Assembly: GCA_018818145.1 (NCBI GenBank)
Contig: JAHIST010000036.1
Coordinates: 1-36,179, forward strand
Length of the DNA stretch: 36,179 nt
Source of the DNA: Patescibacteria group bacterium
GTDB lineage: Bacteria > Patescibacteriota > Minisyncoccia > Portnoybacterales > GWB1-42-6
Reading direction: 5' to 3'
Shown: positions 21,602 to 30,741 of the stretch, one piece after another
How the letters are laid out: the number at the start of each line of letters is the position of its first letter
Numbering within the stretch: the stretch's first letter is position 1
Made by a program: the position numbers and the translations under genes
The notes under the pieces: model-generated
Told to the model about the DNA's origin: nothing
The model's database searches: none
The model's input: only the letters and a program-made list of their open reading frames with translations

Positions 21602-22210
21602 ATGAATGCTATGCCGGGCCCACAGTTTGGCCAAGAAATGGGAGAAAAAAGCTGGTTCCGAAATAATGCCCAAAAAATAGTTCTTTCGCTAATAGTTGTT
21701 TTACTGGCAATCGGCGGTTTCTATTTCTACAAAAACTATCAGGAGAGACAAGCGTTGCTTAAACCCGCGCTTGAAGAAATGCAGAGCTTAAACGCGACTC
21801 CCTCGCCTCAAGAATCGCCAATCGCTTCGGCCGCCAATGAGCAGCCCCAATCCTCCGTCTTGGGCGTCCAGCAATCAAAGATGGCTGCGCCAGAAACCAG
21901 AAAAGAAAACTCTAATATTATTGCCCGCGCCGCCAAAGGAAACGGCGCCACTCATCTGGCCCGCCAGTCTCTCAAAGAATATCTTAAAGATAAATCTGAT
22001 TTAGCCGGACAGCTGAAAGCGGAACAAAAGATTTATATTGAAGATTATCTGCAAAAACATGTTCCGCGTTCAAAAACCCTGAAGGTCGGCGACGAAATTA
22101 CTTTTTCCGATAGCTTAATCCAAGACGCGATAAGCCAGGCCCAGAAACTCACGGATAAACAAATTAACAACTTACATAAATACGTTCTTTTAGCACCTTC
22201 TCTAAATTAG
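21602..22210 (+). CDS. Membrane-anchored protein of unknown function
   Basis: 202 residues from the ATG at 21602, which has AAAGGAACAG upstream; a GTG at 21557 lies within the structured element and is not used. A membrane helix at about 28-46 is followed by a Pro/Ser/Gln-rich linker and a C-terminal domain with ARAAKGNGATHLARQSLKEYL and AEQKIYIEDYLQKH. The second is a pattern I associate with uncharacterised surface proteins of this lineage, vaguely LysM-like. The domain would face outward. Function unknown. Confidence 0.7.
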   Translation: MNAMPGPQFGQEMGEKSWFRNNAQKIVLSLIVVLLAIGGFYFYKNYQERQALLKPALEEMQSLNATPSPQESPIASAANEQPQSSVLGVQQSKMAAPETRKENSNIIARAAKGNGATHLARQSLKEYLKDKSDLAGQLKAEQKIYIEDYLQKHVPRSKTLKVGDEITFSDSLIQDAISQAQKLTDKQINNLHKYVLLAPSLN

Positions 22211-22257
22211 ACACGAAAGCAACGAATATTTACTAAACAAACTAATTAAATACTTAA

Positions 22258-22292
22258 AGCAAAAATCCCGCAATAGGCGGGGTTTTTGCTTA
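22258..22292. terminator. Bidirectional rho-independent terminator
   Basis: AAATCCCGC-AATAG-GCGGGGTTT with A and T runs on both flanks (GCAAAAA...TTTTTGC). It separates the convergent genes ending at 22210 and 22307. Confidence 0.85.
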
Positions 22293-22306
22293 CTTTAATC
22301 TCCAAA

Positions 22307-23629
22307 TCATCTAATAATTATATTCAGTTGCTCCTGTATCACGCCGGCCAAATCCATCACCTGGTCACCGTAAAAATAATAAGTCGGGTTATTCCAGCGG
22401 CTGCCGGCAAAATAAATCTGAGCGGCTTTCCATTCGGCGTTTTCCGTCCGGGCATTGGCGCCGCCATGCGCTAATTTAACACCCGCAGCGACAAAAGCAT
22501 CTTCAATGTTCCAGGGATCCGGCGGATCGTGTCCTGTCAGTTGCCTGACCCGGTCTTCATATTGCAGCCAAACCGAAGGCAAAAATTGCGCCGGGCCCAT
22601 CGCCCCGCCCCAACCATAAGAAGGTTTTTTTGAAACAGGCGTGGTATCAGGATTCAAACCGAGTTTTTCACAAATTTGCACAAAAGCAGTTTTATCTCTT
22701 GAATGCATGTCTTGGCGCCAAGTGCCAGTGCCGACTTTTTCACCCCAGCTTGACTCTTTTTTCAAAACGGCCAGCAAAAAGGCGGGCCGCACGCCAGTAA
22801 GATCAGACGCTTTTTTGGCATACTGATAAGCCTGCTCCAAAGACATAGACAGCCCGACCCCCTCCAATAGATAAAGGCTTTTCCTGATTGAGGCGGCGTC
22901 GGCTTGCGCTTTTACCAGTAGTTTTTGAAAAGTACTCTCCTGCCCATTTGTTTGAGCCAATAAATTATTTTTATCAGCTTGCTGCGCCGCCACGGCTTGA
23001 CGCTGGATCTGTTGCAAAACTTTCAGCTGGTTCAATTCCCCCCTTCTGTCTTCCAATACTTGCTTGTCGGCCTGCAAAACAGCTTTAAATTCTTTAATCT
23101 GTTCCATGCTCTCTTGAATCTCCCGCTGAATGCTCTCAAGAGAACTGACGCGCTCAAAAATATCGGAAAGTTTATCGTCGCTCAAAAAAGCCTCAATCAA
23201 ATTTTGCTGATCATAATCATTAATCAATCTTAAATAATCGCCCAATATTTTCCTCTCTCGCCCTATTTTCAATTCCGCCTGCCCCAGCTCCAAATTTTTT
23301 CCGGAGATTTCCTCTTCCGTCTGCTTAATCGCCAAGCCCGTCTGTTTTATTTCCAGTTCCGCCGTTTTTATTTTGCTGTTAAGCAAAGCGACGTCCCTTT
23401 TAAGCGTTCTGCCCTGCTGCTGAAGATCTTTAATGTTTTGGCGATAATCGTTTATTTGTGACTGCAGCTCGTCAATTTGCTGGCGCAAGTCGTCTTTTAA
23501 CTCTTCGGCCGGCGAAGCCCAAACTTCCTGAATGCAAAAAAGAGAAAAAATCAAACAAAAAAATCCCAAAACGGCAAAACACCATTTGGGAATTTTTAAT
23601 TCGTGTCTAAATTCAAAAATTTTTTTCAT
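22307..23629 (-). CDS. Coiled-coil lytic transglycosylase
   Basis: 440 residues from the ATG at 23629 (a TTG six bases earlier is the only alternative). Signal peptide or anchor at about 17-40. Residues 42-255 are a long Gln/Lys/Glu-rich coiled coil resembling EnvC/PcsB hydrolase regulators. From about 265 follows a lysozyme-like transglycosylase domain: LLAVLKKESSWG with catalytic Glu at about 292, then SYGWGGAMGPAQFLPSVW. It probably cleaves peptidoglycan glycan strands outside the membrane, perhaps at division. Fusion of the coil and the catalytic domain in one protein is notable. It follows rplY by 26 bases. Confidence 0.85.
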   Translation of the reverse strand: MKKIFEFRHELKIPKWCFAVLGFFCLIFSLFCIQEVWASPAEELKDDLRQQIDELQSQINDYRQNIKDLQQQGRTLKRDVALLNSKIKTAELEIKQTGLAIKQTEEEISGKNLELGQAELKIGRERKILGDYLRLINDYDQQNLIEAFLSDDKLSDIFERVSSLESIQREIQESMEQIKEFKAVLQADKQVLEDRRGELNQLKVLQQIQRQAVAAQQADKNNLLAQTNGQESTFQKLLVKAQADAASIRKSLYLLEGVGLSMSLEQAYQYAKKASDLTGVRPAFLLAVLKKESSWGEKVGTGTWRQDMHSRDKTAFVQICEKLGLNPDTTPVSKKPSYGWGGAMGPAQFLPSVWLQYEDRVRQLTGHDPPDPWNIEDAFVAAGVKLAHGGANARTENAEWKAAQIYFAGSRWNNPTYYFYGDQVMDLAGVIQEQLNIIIR

Positions 23630-23655
23630 TGGCAAAATGAAAACGGCTGGTAAAA

Positions 23656-24351
23656 TTATTGTGCGTTTTTTTCTTCTTTTGCTTCCGCTTGGGCTTCGGT
23701 TCCTTGAGCGGCTTCTTTGGCAGCTTTTTCTTCTTCGCCCACCACCTTGATCTCGCCGACTTCTTCAACCGGCTTGGCTTCTATTTCTTTTAATTCTTCT
23801 TCCGAGCGGGGCGGAGCGACAAAAGCTACCGTCGCCTCCGGTTCGGCCAAAATTTTTACTTTTTCGCCCGCACTTAATCCTTTAATAAAAATTTTATCTT
23901 CAAAAGTATTTAAAAAAGAGATCTCCACGGCAATTTCTTTGGGTAAATCCTGCGGCAGCGCTTCAACTTCAATTTCCTGAATAGCCCTGACCAAAACCCC
24001 GCCTTCGGCCTTTATTGCCGGTGACTCACCAATGAAAACCAGCGGAATTTTCGCCTTTAATTTTTCGTCCATTCTGACCTCATAAAAATCAACGTGTAAA
24101 ATTTCATCGGTAAGGGGATCTTTGGCCAAATCGTGAATCAGCACATTGTGTTTTTTGCCGCCGACCAAAAGATATAAAATACTGGTCTCGCCTGCCTGAT
24201 TCAACGCCTTCTGAAATTCTCTGGCCCGAACTTCCAAGGGAACAGATTTAATTCTGTGACCATACAAAATAGCCGGAATATATCCGGTTTTCCTTAATTT
24301 TTTAACTTTTTTGCCAAGAATTTCTCTGGGCTGGGCTTTAAGTTCAAGCAT
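23656..24351 (-). CDS. rplY: 50S ribosomal protein L25 (CTC/TL5 form)
   Basis: 231 residues from the ATG at 24351; the 21 extra residues of the longer frame are hydrophobic and unlike L25. LELKAQPREILGKKVKKLRKTGYIPAILYG is written here only as its key parts: N-terminal 5S-rRNA-binding domain at about 1-95 (TGYIPAILYG, HVDFYEV), C-terminal TL5 domain to about 190, then a Glu/Lys/Ala-rich tail. It binds 5S rRNA. Confidence 0.92.
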   Translation of the reverse strand: MLELKAQPREILGKKVKKLRKTGYIPAILYGHRIKSVPLEVRAREFQKALNQAGETSILYLLVGGKKHNVLIHDLAKDPLTDEILHVDFYEVRMDEKLKAKIPLVFIGESPAIKAEGGVLVRAIQEIEVEALPQDLPKEIAVEISFLNTFEDKIFIKGLSAGEKVKILAEPEATVAFVAPPRSEEELKEIEAKPVEEVGEIKVVGEEEKAAKEAAQGTEAQAEAKEEKNAQ

Positions 24352-24443
24352 AAAAATAATTAGCAATAAACAGTTAACAGTAAACAATATAACATAGGAA
24401 AAATAAAAAAACAAGAAGCTCCATCTCCTTTATCCTTGATTGT

Positions 24444-24653
24444 TTATTGTATTTTTATGGTTTGCACCGGACAAACTTCCGCCGCCTCTTTGGCGCAGCC
24501 AACGTCGGCGGTTTCCAATTCCATATTCTCTCCGGCCATCTGGCCACCTTTGATCTTAGACAAATTATCATCGCCCATTTCAAAGTATCTATCGCAAACC
24601 GCGACGCACGACCCGCAACCGATACATTTTGAACGTTCTAATGTTATTTTCAT
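24444..24653 (-). CDS. Ferredoxin with one [4Fe-4S] cluster
   Basis: 69 residues from the ATG at 24653. Cys10, Cys13 and Cys16 in CIGCGSC plus Cys61 in VCPVQ are the expected ligands. Cys20 and Cys53 are the usual pair that forms a disulfide or a degenerate second site in single-cluster ferredoxins. Cytoplasmic electron carrier; the partner is unknown. It lies just inside the boundary of a palindromic element (24667). Confidence 0.9.
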   Translation of the reverse strand: MKITLERSKCIGCGSCVAVCDRYFEMGDDNLSKIKGGQMAGENMELETADVGCAKEAAEVCPVQTIKIQ

Positions 24654-24666
24654 TGAATTTCTTTTC

Positions 24667-24829
24667 GCGCATGGCAAAAGTTTTGTAATAAAATCGCGAT
24701 GAGCCGAGCGTATGAAAATCTCGTGTTTATGGTTGATGGCGGATAGCGATTTTAGCTCGCCCCGTTAGATTTGAAAATTATCTAACGGGGCGAGGCGAAT
24801 CCGATTTTATCAAAACTTTATGCCTGCGC
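24667..24829. mobile_element. MITE-like palindromic element, copy 1
   Basis: The ends GCGCATGGC-AAAAGTTTTG and CAAAACTTTATGCCTGCGC are inverted copies, with AAAATCG/CGATTTT next inward and CGCCCCGTTAGAT/ATCTAACGGGGCG as the central hairpin (24763-24795). No reading frame. The ends match copy 2 at 30742-30895. No clear target duplication was found. Confidence 0.65.
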
Positions 24830-24842
24830 AGGAGTTTTTCTG

Positions 24843-24979
24843 GTTCTCTTTTGCCTGCCCGCCGATAACCAAAGCTGATTACGCGGAATTACATCCTTTG
24901 AGTGATTAAGTTTGCCTTAGATGCAGTATTACCAAATCATTATCGTGCTTTGGCAGGCGCGGTCGATACAAAAGAGAAC
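24843..24979. repeat. 137-bp stretch bounded by an 11-bp inverted repeat
   Basis: GTTCTCTTTTG (24843-24853) and CAAAAGAGAAC (24969-24979) are perfect inverted copies, with CCTGCC/GGCAGG next inward. It lies between the MITE-like element and the hydroxyacid dehydrogenase stop. No gene is seen in it. Confidence 0.55.
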
Positions 24980-24985
24980 GAAATG

Positions 24986-25954
24986 TTATTGCAATTTAAC
25001 GGGCGTTATCGGCGCCTCACCATTTAGCACCGCGATAATATTTTTTGCCGCCAATTCCGACATCGCGCCGCGAGTTTCCTCGGTCGCAGAAGCCGTATGG
25101 GGCGTCAAAACCGTGTTGGGTAATTCCGCCAATCCCGGCGCCATTTTTGGTTCCTGCTCATAGACATCCAACGCCGCGCCTTTAATTTCACCCGACTTTA
25201 ACGCTTCCACGAGGGCTGTCTCATCCACCACCGGCCCGCGCGAAGTGTTTATCAAATAAGCCGTCTTTTTCATCATCTTTAAACGCTCGGCGTTTATCAA
25301 ATGTTTTGTTTCGGGAGTCAGCGGCACGTGAATTGAAACAAAATCTGAATCTTTTAGTAAACTCTCCAAATCGCGATACTCCAATTTATATTTTTGCTCC
25401 GCCTCTTCATTTCGCCTGACATCATAATACAAAATTTTCATCTCAAAGCCGTCCGTCATTCTTTTAGCCACGGCTTCGCCAATCCGGCCAAGACCGACCA
25501 GCCCCAATGTCTTGCCGACTAAATCATTGCCCAAAAACAGCATCGGCGCCCAGCCGACATATTTGCCGTCGCGCATATATTGATCCGATTCTACAATTCT
25601 GTGCGCCAGCGCAAAAATCAGCGCCATGGCGTGTTCCGCCACTGATTCCGTTAAAACGCCCGGCGTATTGGTGACAATAACATTGTGGCTGGCCGCATCC
25701 TTTAAATTAATATTATCAATTCCCACCGCGTAGTTAGCGATAATTTTTAACTGCGGCCCGGCTGCTTTCATAACTTCCGCGTCCATTTTATCGGTCAACA
25801 AGAACAAAATGGCGTCAACGCCCCTGACCCTTTCCAGCAACTGCTTACGCGGCAAAACGCCGTCAAAATCCGAAACCTCCACTTCAAAACCAGCCTCCTT
25901 TAACATTTTGATTCCGGCATCCGGAATCACTCGTGTCACAAAAACTTTTGACAT
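24986..25954 (-). CDS. D-isomer 2-hydroxyacid dehydrogenase (glyoxylate/hydroxypyruvate reductase type)
   Basis: 322 residues, full length. The NAD(P) site is GLVGLGRIGEAVAKR (about 153-167). Catalytic residues are Arg in NTSRGPVVDE, Glu in DVYEQEP and His in TPHTASATEE. NYAVGIDNI and GVLTESVAEHAMALIFALAHR also fit the glyoxylate/D-glycerate reductase branch. It reduces a 2-oxoacid to the D-hydroxyacid or the reverse; the substrate is not resolvable by eye. Starts at ATG 25954 without a clear ribosome binding site. Confidence 0.9.
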   Translation of the reverse strand: MSKVFVTRVIPDAGIKMLKEAGFEVEVSDFDGVLPRKQLLERVRGVDAILFLLTDKMDAEVMKAAGPQLKIIANYAVGIDNINLKDAASHNVIVTNTPGVLTESVAEHAMALIFALAHRIVESDQYMRDGKYVGWAPMLFLGNDLVGKTLGLVGLGRIGEAVAKRMTDGFEMKILYYDVRRNEEAEQKYKLEYRDLESLLKDSDFVSIHVPLTPETKHLINAERLKMMKKTAYLINTSRGPVVDETALVEALKSGEIKGAALDVYEQEPKMAPGLAELPNTVLTPHTASATEETRGAMSELAAKNIIAVLNGEAPITPVKLQ

Positions 25955-25994
25955 ATGTGTATATTTTTTATTATTAATTTTTATCTTCCCATTC

Positions 25995-26061
25995 TGTCAT
26001 TCTGACGAAAGTCAGAATCCAGATTTTAATTTCTGGATTCCGGCTCAAGGCCGAAATGACA
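25995..26061. repeat. Dispersed TGTCATT...AATGACA palindromic repeat
   Basis: TGTCATTCTGAC...GTCAGAATCCAG and TTCTGGATTCCGGC...GCCGAAATGACA. It shares outer words and layout with the copy at 26936-26981. Confidence 0.75.
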
Positions 26062-26074
26062 AAATGTTTTTTAT

Positions 26075-26899
26075 TTACTTTATAAATTTAAAAGTGAAAA
26101 GGATTTGATTGCAGTACTCCAATAGATTTTTATAGCCAGAACTATAATCTACGCAATTAGCATAAATAGTTTTATTATTATCATCTTTAAAAAATATCCT
26201 ATTTTCGCCATTCTGAAAATTTTCATCAGTAAATAACTTCGTCTGCATAGGGATGCTTAAATTTGATCTACTATCTTTAACATTACTGATTACTAGACGC
26301 GGTGGTTCATAACCATCAATATTTTCTTCTTGAAAATCAAATTGAAATTGCGTTTTATCTTGAAAAAAAGACTGATCAACAACTTTCCAACTATCAGGAT
26401 ACTTCACCTCAAACCCATACTCCTCATTCCGATAAGTCTGCCAGTTGGCAATTCCACTAATTTCATCTGCAAGAATAAACTCGCATTTTCTGTTCTGGCA
26501 GATAGTTTCGCCCTGTTTGCAATTAAACAAAGCAATACAGCTAATATCGCGACAAGTTTTGTCTATTTTTTCCTCCCAAGAATCTAAATATTTTTTATTA
26601 ATACCTTCCTGCGTTCCGCCACTGCCACATCCACAACAACTACTCTGGGTTTCAACGCAATCTGTGTCCGCCTCGCAAATTCTCCATTCGTCCGGTAAGG
26701 CAAGGGTTATTCCCGGTGAAATTGGTGTGTAGATATTAAAATACCAATAAGCACCATAGCCCGCAGCTATTACAAAAATAATTACAGTGGCAATAATAAA
26801 AGCGATTTTAACCGGCCTTCTTTTGGGCGGCTCGCTTGGTTCCACTGGTACGACTGGCTCATTATCATTAATAGTTGGCTGATTCTGCTGGTTGTCCAT
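26075..26899 (-). CDS. Membrane-anchored Cys-rich protein of unknown function
   Basis: 274 residues: a Pro/Glu-rich cytoplasmic N-terminus, one membrane helix (about 30-53), a Cys-rich segment (about 76-150; CEADTDCVETQSSCCGCGSGG, then CRDISC, CKQGETICQNRKC) likely held by disulfides outside, and a C-terminal domain beginning YGFEVKYPDSWKV, a pattern seen in PsbP-like and lipoprotein beta domains. Flanked by dispersed repeats on both sides. No function assigned. Confidence 0.7.
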   Translation of the reverse strand: MDNQQNQPTINDNEPVVPVEPSEPPKRRPVKIAFIIATVIIFVIAAGYGAYWYFNIYTPISPGITLALPDEWRICEADTDCVETQSSCCGCGSGGTQEGINKKYLDSWEEKIDKTCRDISCIALFNCKQGETICQNRKCEFILADEISGIANWQTYRNEEYGFEVKYPDSWKVVDQSFFQDKTQFQFDFQEENIDGYEPPRLVISNVKDSRSNLSIPMQTKLFTDENFQNGENRIFFKDDNNKTIYANCVDYSSGYKNLLEYCNQILFTFKFIK

Positions 26900-26935
26900 A
26901 TATTATTGAGCAAAACTTTATTTTTTGTCATTCCG

Positions 26936-26981
26936 CACTTGATGCGGAATCCACTGGATTCCTGCTTTCGCAGGAATGACA
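26936..26981. repeat. Dispersed TGTCATTCC...GGAATGACA repeat
   Basis: TGTCATTCCGCACTTGATGC and GGATTCCTGC-TTTC-GCAGGAATGACA; same family as 25995-26061. Confidence 0.8.
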
Positions 26982-27008
26982 AATTGGACGTTTTACTTTT
27001 TTAAAAAT

Positions 27009-27887
27009 TTAAATTTTATTATCGCTTCCAAATAATTTAATTTTCTCCTTCACCACTTTTTTCACCGCATCAAAAGAAAGTGCTAAAATTTTATACGGCG
27101 TGGTTTCTTGGGGTTTTTCTTTTAGTTCTTCTTCCAATCCCTCTTTATAAGCAACGCGCAGTTCGGTATTAACATTTATTTTGACTATACCCAGCTCAAT
27201 CGCTTTTTTTATATCTTCTTCTGGAATTCCCGAACCGCCGTGCAGCACCAAAAAAACTTTTTCGCCCAGAGTTTCTTTAATTTCCGCTAATCTTCCCAAA
27301 TCTAATCTTTCCTCGCCCTTGGCAAAAACGCCGTGCGCGTTGCCAATAACAATAGCTAAAGAATCCACACCCGTACGTTCTACAAAATCTTTGGCTTGTC
27401 CTGGACTTGTTAAATCTTCCTGTTTAATTTTCAGCGCTTCCTGGTGCACCGATGAAGAGCCGCGTAAATAACCCAGCTCTCCTTCAATTATAATCTCCTG
27501 ACTATAATCTTTTTCAATTCTTCTAACATAATCAACCATTGCTTTTGTCTGTAAAATATTTTCTTCATAATCTAAGCTTGTACCATCAAAATGCACAGCG
27601 TTATAGCCAGCCTCTACCGCCTTTTTAATACTCTCCAGCGACTTGCCGTGGTCCAGATTCAAAATTATCGGCAATTTTGTGCCATGCCGCCAAGCACCAA
27701 CCAGCGCCGCGGCTTCGGGCATACCGAAAAACTCTCCCTCGTTTTCCGAAGTTGCAACAATAATCGGCGAATTCAATTCTTTGGCCGCCGCTACAATGGC
27801 TTTTAATACTTCGGCAGTCGAAAAATTAAACGCACCGATAGCATATTTGCCAGATTGGGCTGATTTTAAAAATGTTTTTGGATTCAA
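27009..27887 (-). CDS. fba: Class II fructose-bisphosphate aldolase
   Basis: 292 residues. Zinc ligands His80 (LDHG), His185 (GNAHG) and His216 (LHGGSG) with Glu135 (EGELG) are all in place. NVNTELR and GAFNFST frame the phosphate site. It splits fructose 1,6-bisphosphate into dihydroxyacetone phosphate and glyceraldehyde 3-phosphate, or runs in reverse. A tagatose-bisphosphate preference cannot be excluded by eye. It follows an unknown conserved gene after about 30 bases. Confidence 0.92.
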   Translation of the reverse strand: MNPKTFLKSAQSGKYAIGAFNFSTAEVLKAIVAAAKELNSPIIVATSENEGEFFGMPEAAALVGAWRHGTKLPIILNLDHGKSLESIKKAVEAGYNAVHFDGTSLDYEENILQTKAMVDYVRRIEKDYSQEIIIEGELGYLRGSSSVHQEALKIKQEDLTSPGQAKDFVERTGVDSLAIVIGNAHGVFAKGEERLDLGRLAEIKETLGEKVFLVLHGGSGIPEEDIKKAIELGIVKINVNTELRVAYKEGLEEELKEKPQETTPYKILALSFDAVKKVVKEKIKLFGSDNKI

Positions 27888-27918
27888 TTGAAAAATTGTT
27901 AATTGTTAATTGAAAAAT

Positions 27919-29175
27919 TTATAGTTCTATGAACCCTTTCTTAATATTTTCCACAATCAATTCCTCCAGCTTATCCTCCCCCATAAATTCAATAAAAATT
28001 TTATTCCAGAGCGCTTCTTGTTGATGATAAAGATATTTGCCCAATCCCCCGTGCGTTAGCGAAATTACATTATCCAATAGGTCAAAACTGACGATTTCCT
28101 CTCCTTTTTTGCCGGCCGGAAAAATTTCGCCGGCAAAATCGTCTATGCCGCGCCAAAAATCCATTTTAATTTGCGGATATTTTTGCGCCAGTACGTCCAT
28201 TTCCTTTTCCGCTTTCAGCCAATGGATGGTTTCAGGATTAACATGCGGTTCAAATAATCTCGGGTCTTGCGGGTCAATTTTAGCCAGATAGCGCTGGATA
28301 ATGCGCCAATATAATTTGTCTTTTGGCAGGACGGCCGACCCGACCGCGCCAGAAAGAAGGCTCACTAAATTTGAGCCAAAATTTGGCAAGCCAGAATATT
28401 TTCTGAAAAGTTCTGAATAAAAATCTATCTCGTGCAAGTAGTGCAAAATCAGGCTAAAAGTTTCCAGAGACTGCCCGGCAAAATTCTCCTTTTTGACCGG
28501 AATAACAAACACCAAACCAACTTCTTTCAAATGACTGATATTGTGCAGTTTTTTGCCTACAAACTTTTCGGCGATTGCCAGCCACTTTTCACCCAGAACC
28601 CGCACGCGAATTTCCCTTTCTTCAAAATGCTCGGCAATCAGATCGTTATAGGGCCGGAAAAAAACTTCGTTTAGCCAGCGTTCGTTTTCCACAAAGCGCA
28701 AAGCGGCAAAAATTTCATAAAGATCTTCTTTTTCCAGAAGCTCTTCTGCGGTTTTATAGCCCAAAACTTCCAAAATATTTTTAGGCGGATTAAGAATTAG
28801 AAAGGTCTTCAATTTCTCTTCTTTTAAAAAATAGCCGGGTTTCAAATCGGCCGTGTTTTTTATTATATCAATCATTTTGCTGCAGCCAGTCTGTTGACTA
28901 AAATCTGGTTTTCCCAAAAATTCATAAAAAACTTCGTCGGCTTCTTTGGTTTTTTTGAGTAATTCTGCCTCTACCAATTGGGCATCGGCTTTTTCTTCAA
29001 CAATCCTCATCTCCTTTAGCTTGCGGCTAACTATTTTTTTGTTTTCCTCAAAAATTTTTCCGGCCACATTTTTTTTGCCCGTGATTTTTTCCATATTGAC
29101 GAATAAATCTGCCAGCACCGCTTCGGGCGTTCTTAATAACTTGGCTATTTTTTGAATTGATTGTATCTCTGGCAT
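27919..29175 (-). CDS. Unknown protein between aldolase and PfkB kinase
   Basis: 418 residues, soluble, mostly helical, with no signal peptide or membrane segment. N-terminal 90 residues are charged helices; the middle holds GYFLKEEKLKTFLILNPP and LEVLGYKTAEELLEKED; FEPHVNPETIHWLKAE and SLTHGGLGKYLYHQQ lie in the C-terminal third. I do not recognise a domain. Its place between two sugar-phosphate enzymes on the same strand suggests, but does not show, a link to carbohydrate metabolism. Confidence 0.75.
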   Translation of the reverse strand: MPEIQSIQKIAKLLRTPEAVLADLFVNMEKITGKKNVAGKIFEENKKIVSRKLKEMRIVEEKADAQLVEAELLKKTKEADEVFYEFLGKPDFSQQTGCSKMIDIIKNTADLKPGYFLKEEKLKTFLILNPPKNILEVLGYKTAEELLEKEDLYEIFAALRFVENERWLNEVFFRPYNDLIAEHFEEREIRVRVLGEKWLAIAEKFVGKKLHNISHLKEVGLVFVIPVKKENFAGQSLETFSLILHYLHEIDFYSELFRKYSGLPNFGSNLVSLLSGAVGSAVLPKDKLYWRIIQRYLAKIDPQDPRLFEPHVNPETIHWLKAEKEMDVLAQKYPQIKMDFWRGIDDFAGEIFPAGKKGEEIVSFDLLDNVISLTHGGLGKYLYHQQEALWNKIFIEFMGEDKLEELIVENIKKGFIEL

Positions 29176-29326
29176 AAATTAAAAATTATTAATTATTTAT
29201 CTTAAATTATAAAATACATTTTTTCCGCGTTATTCTGCGTTTTGTTCTGCGATAAAGTCTCCGCAGAACAACGCTGACTTATACGCTGAACTGCGCTGAA
29301 TTTATTAATTTTGTAATTAAAAGTAT

Positions 29327-30343
29327 TTAAGTAATTGTCACCTCAGCTTTTTCCCACGATCCCCATTCTCCTTTTGGCAAAAGGCCGCTTTTGGCGCCAA
29401 TCTGCTGGATGGTTGAGGTGGCGTTGACCGTACCAAACTGAATAGCCTGCTCAACCGTGCCCCCATAGATTATCACCGAAACGAAACCAGAACCGAAAGC
29501 ATCGCCTGCGCCGGTGCGGTCAATATAATCGGACTTAGGAATGCCCGCGCGGTAAATTTTTTGTCCGTCAGAAACCGCCACGCCGCCTGCTCCCTTACTC
29601 ATTACCGCGATGCCGGAGACTAACTCGTCAAATTTTTTAAACAGCTCCGGCTCATCTTTATAATCAATTCCGGTAATTAAACTGGCTTCTTCTTGATTAA
29701 CAATCAAAATATCAATTTTACCCAGCAGGCCCAGCAAGATATCCAGATCTTTTCCCAGCTGGTCGCGGCCGGGATTAACCGCCAGCTTTATACCGTTTTC
29801 CGCCGCAAACTCAACAATCGGCTTGAAGGTTTTTGCCGACTTGCCCGCCAGGCCGGAAAGATAAAACCATTTGGTTTTTTTAATTTTTTCCCAAGGAATA
29901 TCTTGTAAATTCAAAAAATGCGAAGCGCCCTCGTATACCAAAATACTGCGCTCCCCGCCCGCATCGCCTTGTGAAGCATGGCGGACAGGCCCACCCGGCG
30001 CCGATAAAATTATAGAATACGGGGTTTGAGCCCTGTTTGTCACTTTTACAAAAGCGGTGCCAACACCCAGCTCTTGCAGTTCCCTGATGATTTCGCGGCC
30101 GCCCCCGTCATCGCCGACCAAACCAACGTAGGCCGTGTGCAAGCATTGCAATGCAAAAGTCGCGGCGCAATTTGTGCCGCCCCCGCCGGACGCAAAAATT
30201 AGTTCGTCAACTTTTAATTTTGAACCTGCCTCAACCGCAATCCCTTTGCCGGTGACAAATTCTGACGAATCTAAAATCTTAAAATCCTTGCTGCGTACGA
30301 ATATATCGCGGGTGGCAGAGCCGAAAGTGATAACGTCAAACAT
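29327..30343 (-). CDS. PfkB-family sugar kinase
   Basis: 338 residues. The N-terminal GGGGTNCAATFA sugar-binding patch and the C-terminal DRTGAGDAFGSGF signature (about 284-296, catalytic Asp in GAGD) define the ribokinase/PfkB fold. Members phosphorylate ribose, fructose, fructose 1-phosphate, nucleosides and others; the sugar cannot be read here. Given neighbours fba and transketolase, a role in feeding sugars into the hexose/pentose phosphate pool is likely. Confidence 0.9.
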   Translation of the reverse strand: MFDVITFGSATRDIFVRSKDFKILDSSEFVTGKGIAVEAGSKLKVDELIFASGGGGTNCAATFALQCLHTAYVGLVGDDGGGREIIRELQELGVGTAFVKVTNRAQTPYSIILSAPGGPVRHASQGDAGGERSILVYEGASHFLNLQDIPWEKIKKTKWFYLSGLAGKSAKTFKPIVEFAAENGIKLAVNPGRDQLGKDLDILLGLLGKIDILIVNQEEASLITGIDYKDEPELFKKFDELVSGIAVMSKGAGGVAVSDGQKIYRAGIPKSDYIDRTGAGDAFGSGFVSVIIYGGTVEQAIQFGTVNATSTIQQIGAKSGLLPKGEWGSWEKAEVTIT

Positions 30344-30370
30344 AAAATAATTATAGAAAATTTATCCTCT

Positions 30371-30730
30371 TTAAAAATAAACACCGCCCTTTTTAATAAA
30401 TGCAAATAGGATAATAATCAAATATACAACGATGATTATAATTAGCCCGGTTAGCATGCCGAAAAAAGCATATCTCCTTTCGATTAATGTATAAACTAAT
30501 ATCAACAGGTAAATCAGGGCAGTTAAAAAAATGGAGGAATCCCAACCTAAGAATGTAAAATTAAGATTAATTTGGCCAAAAATAAAAAAGAAAAACAGAA
30601 GTAAAATTGGGGTACCTAAAAGGCCTACTAAAAAGTCACTTATTTTTTCTTTCTTATTTATATAAACTTTCTTGTTCCTAAAATCCCAAAAACTTGTTTT
30701 TTGTGGATTTTTAGTTATTGGCATTTCCAT
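30371..30730 (-). CDS. Small membrane protein of unknown function
   Basis: 119 residues with three hydrophobic segments (about 34-52, 65-82, 90-112) after a basic, soluble N-terminus. Nothing family-specific is seen. It lies between the PfkB kinase and a MITE-like element. Confidence 0.55.
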   Translation of the reverse strand: MEMPITKNPQKTSFWDFRNKKVYINKKEKISDFLVGLLGTPILLLFFFFIFGQINLNFTFLGWDSSIFLTALIYLLILVYTLIERRYAFFGMLTGLIIIIVVYLIIILFAFIKKGGVYF

Positions 30731-30741
30731 GAAATTTACCC

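Noticed and set aside
24352..24414. Extended hydrophobic N-terminus for L25
   Set aside because: Ribosomal L25 begins at the LELKAQ segment; the extension is AT-rich intergenic DNA that happens to be open.
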